From Crambe crambe (Eukaryota; Porifera; Demospongiae; Poecilosclerida; Crambeidae): 64,000 bases of DNA. The notes under the pieces were generated by a model. The model saw only the letters and a program-made list of their open reading frames with translations. It did not search any database and was not told the origin of the DNA. Every line of letters starts with the position of its first letter. Position 1 is the first letter of the stretch. The stretch lies in the NCBI GenBank assembly GCA_963924555.1, contig OZ004588.1, positions 2,728,001 to 2,792,000 of the forward strand. The letters run 5' to 3'. Of the stretch, positions 58,239 through 64,000 are shown one piece after another. A program made the position numbers and the translations under genes.

Positions 58239-59757
58239 TCATCCTCAAAATCCTGTATGAATCCTTGTAAAACCTTCCTCCATTAAAAGATCAGGCAGTA
58301 ATTTTATGAATTATGTACTCATTGTTTCTCGAGACAGTCTCAACTGCCCCCATTTAGTTCGTCTCTTTGTGTGTGCTGTATTCAAATTTTGCTACCTATT
58401 ATTCCTGATTATGTATTATGTGCTGGGAGTGCATGATAAGGAGATAATGTCGAGCAAAACCCTTCCTCCTGTCTCTGGTTGTTCCTCTCCCTCCCCCTAT
58501 AATATTGTACCATCTCACTTTGTCCCTACCATGGATAATGTTGAGTTTGTAGACCTGAACACCTCATGGCCCATCCCTGTCATTCTAGAGAGTTAACATG
58601 TACTCAATGTTGAGACCCTTTACCCACTTCATATTAGTTGATATGATTGTTTATTTTCAGTTTCATTATGGTCCCTTTTATGGGTTTTTGAATAGACCAA
58701 CCATTGGAAAGTTCTTGAATTAAAAAGCTGCATTTTAGTGGTAAAAAGGTTCTACCAGTATGTACAAGCAAATCTATAGAAGTTCAACAAAGATGAATAA
58801 TTTCAGGTTTAAAAAAAATTTTTTTTTTCATGGTCATGAACCCCTTAAAGGTGAAGGTATCATGTCTGAGTCAGAATTCAAATAGTCCATAGTCATGCAC
58901 TACTGTCACTACTTCCACTACAGACTTCACTATAGTCTTATAGTGGTCCCTTGATGTGGATCATTGCTTCCATCAGTAACAAATGATAATGGAAGCAATT
59001 TCCTCTGAGAATGCATTCAAAAAAAGATGAAACTTGAAAGTACAACTACCATGACTTCCCACATTTTACATCCTATAAAAGTAGCACTCTGCACATACAT
59101 CCCATTCCTGTCACTGTTAACAAAAATAACACTCGATGTTATTCTTCAGCTTCTATGGTATACTGATGGATACACATAGTACATTCAAACCCAATCACAT
59201 GACCAATTGTACCTAATCACATGATTGGATTGCAATACAATGTCCTATGCCTTTGAAGTGGCTACAGGACAATAGCAGTTGTCTAGAGATTTGGTCAGAT
59301 AAAAAATATTGACCAGGAAACAGTGAACCCTGACACACTATGTACTAATTACTATAAGACTATGGCATCCATAATATGCTTTGAAGTTTCTACTTTAATG
59401 AGGTCTCTAATGAGGTCTTTAAAACAGGGATAAATGACCAATACCTGTCTGGGCTCCATAAGCACCAGCTTCGACTCATTATATAGTGTCATTGGATTTC
59501 TTGTGTTTTTAAAAGAATGCAATTATTTTGCATTAACTTTAATAGTGATATCACATAATTATTATTCATGATCAAATAATTACATTCTTTAAAAGCAGAA
59601 GGTTTGACAGTATCATTGAGTCTACATTATACTGTAAGTGCCGAGTTCCACTGCTATAATGACCTCAAGCTTTGCCCTCAGTTACCATAATAAAGTGGTT
59701 CAATGACTGTTGTATGATGTACATACATATGAAGTGTTTCCTCTGTTTTCCATGTAG

Positions 59758-60331
59758 ATGCTTCAGCTTAAGGAATGTAAAGACAATGTTCTGTGGTGAT
59801 CTGCAAACTCGTAGAACTGGGTGCTGTTTGTTTTGTTGACTCCACCTCCTCTCCCCTCCCTCTGATACAATACCCACAGAGACTGCCTCCCCAATGAAGC
59901 TGGTCCTTATTAAAGAGCACTTGCATTCACTGAAGGTATGCAGAAAACTCACTTCATAGTTTGGACTATTTTGGTTATCTTGCTTTTGAATATTTGACCT
60001 TGATGTGGTTAATGGAATGCTAATTACCCTTTGATGGATGAGATGATCCCTACATAACGCTCCCAATTACTATGACCTAAACTATGGGGTGTGAATAGGT
60101 ATCAGTCCATGAATGACCTTTTGACCTTTCCAATGTGCATAGGAGAGGGAACAGAAAAGACGACTGCGAAGTTTGTCGATGTATTGTCACAAGTCTGAAG
60201 GAGAGGACGCTTCAGAAAGTGATGGAGGTTCCACTTCCACGAGTCCGACTACAGGACCACACCCACTTATATCTTGCCTTTTGTTTTTAAAGTGTATCAT
60301 CTTTAATTCTATTGTGTGTATATTGGGTTAA
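59758..60331 (+). pseudogene. Unit 4 tail modules, partly open
   Basis: Module 1 (59758) reads MLQLKECKDNVLW and stops. Module 2 (59880-59935) reads ETASPMKLVLIKEHLHSLK and ends in phase 0. Module 3 (60143-60331) in phase 0 reads EREQKRRLRSLSMYCHKSEG, then EDASESDGGSTSTSP and a tail to TAA, so modules 2 and 3 join in frame. The result would be a charged, Ser/Glu/Asp-rich C-terminus. The upstream module is broken, so a complete product is doubtful. Confidence 0.35.
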
Positions 60332-60444
60332 GAGAGTTCAGTATCATGTGACCAGTTGAGTCATCATTCCTGATAACACTTCTGTATTTGGCTGTTCCTT
60401 CTCCAAGATCTAATTATGTTGGGGTGCACATCTTCCCTAGGCCA

Positions 60445-61615
60445 GAGTAAACCAGTGTTGATATCTGTAGTGAAAAAGGTGAAGAAAAACTCTTGAATGG
60501 TTGATCTGAACAGGTCCAGTGCAATACATGATGAATGAGGTAGATTCATCAGATGGTATGGCTCTACAGTGTGATACATGCAAGTGGGGATGAGGGTCTT
60601 TAGACTTCGTAGGACTTATATTGATGTGCAGTACATATGTATGTACCTGAGTTATGAGTCTTTGTTTTGAGGACTTGGAAGACTTGTCCAGCTGCTCTGA
60701 AGTACCATTGCCTTGCCTGCTCTGAGTCAACATCCTCTATGCCTCTATGTGGGTTCACAGGTGTGCTCCCATCCTGCATGAAATTTCAATGTACATCAAG
60801 TCACAGATTGATCCCACTTCTTCCTTCACTCCCACTTCATACTTATAAGTTGAATGTTGTATTAAATTTTCGTTGAAAATCTATTAATTTTAATAAAATA
60901 TTTCTCTTAATAGTACCTACTAGATCAAGGGTCAGAGGAAATGGTAACTCAGAGTTAATTACATTAATTTCTGTCACATTACATTCCACAGTTCAAGTGC
61001 TCACCCTTGGTGTGGAGAAAGGACCTAGACTTGAACACAGCTTCCTGTTTCTTACAACTCCATTGAAGGATGGAAGAGATGAGCACAACTCAATGCCACA
61101 CTCCCAGAGCTGCAAAGAAACAAAATAGCAGATAAAGAGTATCAAAACATTACATATTTGTGGGTTAGCCTCACTAGGGATTAGGGACTAGGGCTAGGGC
61201 TAGGGCATCAGTACTACATGTAATATAGAGCTTCCAAGCCAGAGAAAAAAAGAACAGATCGGATTAAGGGTCTGTATATACACAATCAAACTGGTGGAAT
61301 GTAAAGATGAGGGAGACAGGACCAATCATCTCTAGGACATAACATGACTGGTAGTTTTTCCCCTTGCTGATCATCTGGTTATCATGTCTCCATAGCTACA
61401 TCACCACAAACACTTCATACAACTGCTTGAGAGTTTCATCATACTTACCTGTCCAGAAGACCAGAACTCACTAGATGCACTATTAGCTGGCAGGTGAATG
61501 CCACAGCCAGCTCAAATACAGGGAGAGAATCTATACCCTTTACCATAATAGAGTTTAGATATGACCACCCTTTACCATAATTTTGGGCGTGGCACCAGGA
61601 TGTGAAAAGAAAGAA
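60445..61615. other. Spacer between the array and the Ser/Pro-rich ORF
   Basis: 60530-60600 resembles 31390-31530 (the ATTCATCAGATGGT.TGGC segment), so it is still array-derived. From about 60900 to 61560 I see no repeat partner and no convincing gene. A short (GGGCTA)-like run near 61183-61208 is noted but is too short to mean much. Confidence 0.5.
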
Positions 61616-62209
61616 ATGGGGAACAAGACGAATAAACAGAAGTATGGGCCCGAGCCCGAGCCGAACTCTTTTCCTTCGAAGTCCGCAGGGAGCGATCTTT
61701 CTTCAGATTTCAACCCCCTAACCTGTGAAGCAAGCCAAAAAAAGACACACAAAGCTGCCTCCTCCCCTCCCCCTCCTGTAAACATTGACATTGGACCTTC
61801 CAAGCCAAATAAGGAAAGCGAGCCTTCCCCTGATGAGTTCATCGATCATCCAGACCTTCCTAACATAGATGCAGGGAGTAAAAGTTTGTCGAGTGGACCA
61901 GCATTTAAGACTGAACCGAAGTCAGATCAATCTAGGTCTGCAGGGAGTGATCTTCCTTCAGATTCCAGTCCCCTATGCACCCCTGAAGCTTCCTCCTCCC
62001 CTCCTCATCCTTTGAACATTGATAAATCATCTGAACTTCCCATGTCAAATAAGGGGAGTGAGCCTCCCTCTGATCATCCAGATCCTCCTCTAGACACTGG
62101 GAGTAAGAGCAGACCAGCATTTAAGACTGAGTCAAGTCCTCCAAAGAAAATATCACGGCAGGAGAGGCGACGAGCAGAAAGGGCGAAACGCAAGTTCAAA
62201 GGTATCTAG
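61616..62209 (+). CDS. Ser/Pro/Asp-rich protein with internal duplication and basic C-terminus
   Basis: ATG at 61616 has a good context (GAAATGG) and opens 197 codons to TAG. The N-terminus MGNKTNKQK fits, weakly, an N-myristoylation pattern. Residues about 25-110 and 112-185 are two divergent repeats: SAGSDLSSDFNPL against SAGSDLPSDSSPL, VNIDIGPSKPNKESEPS against LNIDKSSELPMSNKGSEPPS, and GPAFKTEPKS against RPAFKTESS. The tail KKISRQERRRAERAKRKFKG is a basic helix that could act as a nuclear signal or bind nucleic acid. The composition is disordered and no domain is recognised. AAAG|GTATCT at the very end could be a splice donor, in which case this is a first exon. No frame break in nearly 200 codons of biased sequence argues for a real gene. 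Confidence 0.5.
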   Translation: MGNKTNKQKYGPEPEPNSFPSKSAGSDLSSDFNPLTCEASQKKTHKAASSPPPPVNIDIGPSKPNKESEPSPDEFIDHPDLPNIDAGSKSLSSGPAFKTEPKSDQSRSAGSDLPSDSSPLCTPEASSSPPHPLNIDKSSELPMSNKGSEPPSDHPDPPLDTGSKSRPAFKTESSPPKKISRQERRRAERAKRKFKGI

Positions 62210-63040
62210 TTACACACTCATACCTGTGACTTCTCCATAGGAGTACAGAGGGATTGTAATGGCTGTGGTTTATTACTGCTGGAGGGTGTGTCTATGGGTA
62301 TGAAGTATACATGTGTCTGACCTCCCATGCAAATTCAAGACAGTTTTGCTAACATGATGCAGCCCAAATCATCAACTTGTCTCACCTTTGCCCCAAAACT
62401 AACTTTGCTAAATTGATGGAGTTAGAGGAAGTGATAAGGTCTTCTTTGTAGCATAAACAGCAGCAGGAGCCTCCAAAAGTGCAAACCAATTTAAGTACTA
62501 CAATTTATGCCAAATACACCAATATGGACATAGCTGTTAAATTATAGTAAGCCACCACCTATTGCAACCTCTCTATGGGATCTTAGGGTACAGAAATATC
62601 ATACTGTATGTCCGGCAGTCATCTTGCTCAGACATGGATGACTGATGACTTCCCCAGTCATTCCTGATTGAGCTGTAATGACTCCACGTAATCTTTATGG
62701 GAGACATTGTATTACTGTCTGCCATTTCCACACAAACATTTCAATAGCTGGCTTTTCTTTTACTCTGGTCAAGACAAATACCCTCTACATGTTCTCCCAG
62801 TACAACACACAAACTGAAAGCAATCACAAAAAATGCCTTAAGTGGTAGGTAGTAAGTGATAGGACTGATAGGGTGTGACTTCCTTCATGCACTGTGTGAT
62901 CACCTGGATAAGTGGGGGTAAGGTGTCCCCAAACTCGTGTGCTGCTGCATTATAGATTGTGAAGTGAAATGGGCATGGCTAGGCTGGTCATTTCTGGGGC
63001 ACTACTGTGCACTGGCTTGGGAATGAGGTGTGGATGGGGT
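62210..63040. other. Lead-in to the second direct-repeat copy, partly self-duplicated
   Basis: 62280-62610 carries a diverged version of the sequence at 63105-63350 (GTGTGTCTATG.GTATGAAGT, TACACCAATATGGACA, CCTATTGCAACCTCTCTATG), so the repeat itself was duplicated internally. 62914-63030 matches 571-690. No gene is seen. Confidence 0.6.
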
Positions 63041-64000
63041 CAACTTCACCCCTGATCCATGTGCTTGTTACAAGATGCCGCCATGTTGGTATATAGGTGA
63101 AGGGTGTGTCTATGAGTATGAAGTGTCTGTTATTTCAAAAACCTCATGCAAATACAAGTCAACTCTGACTTCTTTTTAGTGTTAAAACATGATCTAACAT
63201 ACCAGCAACAGGACTCCTAAAGGCAAACTAGTACATTTCCCCTATACCATGTACACCAATATGGACAAGTCCAACGTTATAGAAAGCCACACCTATTGCA
63301 ACCTCTCTATAGGAACTGAGAGGACAGAAATATCATACTGTATATATTGCCTGGAATTAATAAGCTCTTGCAGATTATGCTCAAATTTATACACAAGATT
63401 CTATTCTCAGATTCTCACTCTAGCCCCTCAATTATTCCCCAAGATTCTCTTATACATAGCTATATGGCAACAGGGCTGGATTCAGATTATTAAATAGATG
63501 GAGTTGTATGACTAGGGGCACACACACTGGACCATGGGGGAGGGTGTGGGAAAGGGCATATGGCATGGGAATTATTTGGAGGACCATGTATGTTGGCTTC
63601 ACTGATAGTTTGCCACATTTTGAGCTTTTAAAGTTTGTGCATAAAATTGAATAATCCAAGTAGAGTAGTCTCCTATACCATAGATACATTTGTGTATGGT
63701 GTTACATTCATGTGGGTTGTTATAAACTAATGGTTTGTAACCTCAATACATAATCAAACCATGATAATAACATTGAGCTGCATGCCTATACCAACTATCC
63801 CTAATAATGTAGCAGTTATTTTTGCTGGCTTCTTCAAGCTTCTTCTTCAATCTTGTTCAGCTTCTTGCCCTATTCCACCACCTCTAAATGGCATGTGTGG
63901 TCAGTCATATGCTAGCATTTGTGTAGGTAAGGGGTGGACCACACCAAAATTATGACATCTTTGAAGTGACATATGCATGGAAATCAGTTTTTATGTACTA
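63041..64000. repeat. Direct repeat, right copy (matches about 1597-2555)
   Basis: It is about 95 percent identical by eye to the left copy, at an offset of 61,428 to 61,458 bases. Identical or near-identical runs include TACACCAATATGGACAAGTC and CATTTGTGTAGGTAAGGGGT. It includes the left part of a CAGGGCTGGATT-type transposon (from about 63472) and is cut by the window end. Paired small ORFs at 1799/63249 and 2303/63761 are shared repeat sequence, not genes. Confidence 0.9.

Larger units (their letters stand above)
22200..58600 (+). repeat. ~0.5-kb monomer with a VDLNTSWPTTVIL-coding core, about 20 copies
   Basis: The core reads, in intact copies, MD[SN]AEREFVDLNTSWPTTV and is followed within about 60 bases by GACTTTCTAATGTTGAGACC and CTTTACCCA, then GTCGATATGA, CTTTCTGTTTC and CTATTGTCCTGTATCAAGCC. 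It is preceded by CTTCTGATTGCCCCTCCCTC and TTTGTCCCTAG. Copies start near 22210, 32804, 33140, 34790, 35300, 36755, 37387, 40425, 41000, 44312, 45605, 47510, 47950, 49175, 53030, 54225, 56170, 57630 and 58527; a short remnant lies near 53690. The CCCTAG|CATGG junction looks like a splice acceptor. Only some copies keep the frame; others have stops or deletions. The peptide family is not recognised. Confidence 0.7.
55670..60440 (+). repeat. Array unit 4 of the repeated locus (shortest)
   Basis: This is a reduced unit of about 4.7 kb. It contains monomer cores near 56170, 57630 and 58527, the conserved block at 56578-57000, the intact HYLHPRILDQL exon at 57309-57382, a CT tract (58165-58234), and tail modules at 59758, 59880-59935 and 60143-60331. 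It lacks the basic-peptide modules entirely. Confidence 0.5.

Noticed and set aside
59665..60066. 133-codon reverse-strand ORF
   Set aside because: It is antisense to the tail modules of unit 4 and is not kept in the paralogous tails at 30.7 or 55.0 kb.
61183..61210. Telomere-like GGGCTA/GGGATTA run
   Set aside because: Only a few imperfect units, so it cannot be called an interstitial telomere.

Overview
This is eukaryotic, AT-rich, intron-bearing and heavily repeated DNA from an invertebrate animal. The best guess is a demosponge. The reasons are a multi-death-domain gene with a Roc/COR-like GTPase core, degraded transposon ORFs of a kind I associate with sponges and cnidarians, TA-flanked short inverted-repeat elements, and putative introns as short as about 60-75 bases. 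The species cannot be fixed from sequence alone.

Layout. (1) 1-2.7 kb: hAT-like non-autonomous transposons, one nested in another, inside a segment that recurs as a direct repeat at 62.9-64.0 kb, about 61.4 kb away. (2) 3.6-21.6 kb, plus strand: one convincing gene. It has three death-fold exons, one 2.1-kb exon with a P-loop GTPase and a COR-like region, a short linker exon and a terminal death-domain exon with a stop. Every internal splice junction I can place is phase 1, so each domain exon is a symmetric cassette. Its introns hold transposon debris, a 28-bp minisatellite open in all three frames, several TIR elements, and broken copies of the gene's own COR-coding sequence. (3) 21.65-60.4 kb: four head-to-tail units of an unrecognised, exon-rich repeated locus. 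Each unit begins with a 12-bp palindrome identical or nearly identical to an NRF1 site, followed by a conserved splice-donor-like site. Three of the four (units 1, 3 and 4) end with recognisable terminal exon-like modules. Internal modules are repeated about 11 to 20 times and most copies carry frame-breaking changes. Unit 3 is preceded by a broken copy of the last two exons of the death-domain gene, which shows that the duplicated block included that gene's 3' end. (4) 61.6-62.2 kb: an intact Ser/Pro/Asp-rich ORF with an internal duplication and a basic tail. (5) 62.2-64 kb: the second copy of the direct repeat.

The death-domain/GTPase gene probably encodes a cytoplasmic signalling or cell-death scaffold. 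This is inferred from domain content only. The downstream array is the most novel part: a young tandem locus with a shared promoter-like start, modular pseudo-exons, and size evolution driven by duplication and TIR-element insertion. I found no convincing rRNA, tRNA or CRISPR array.
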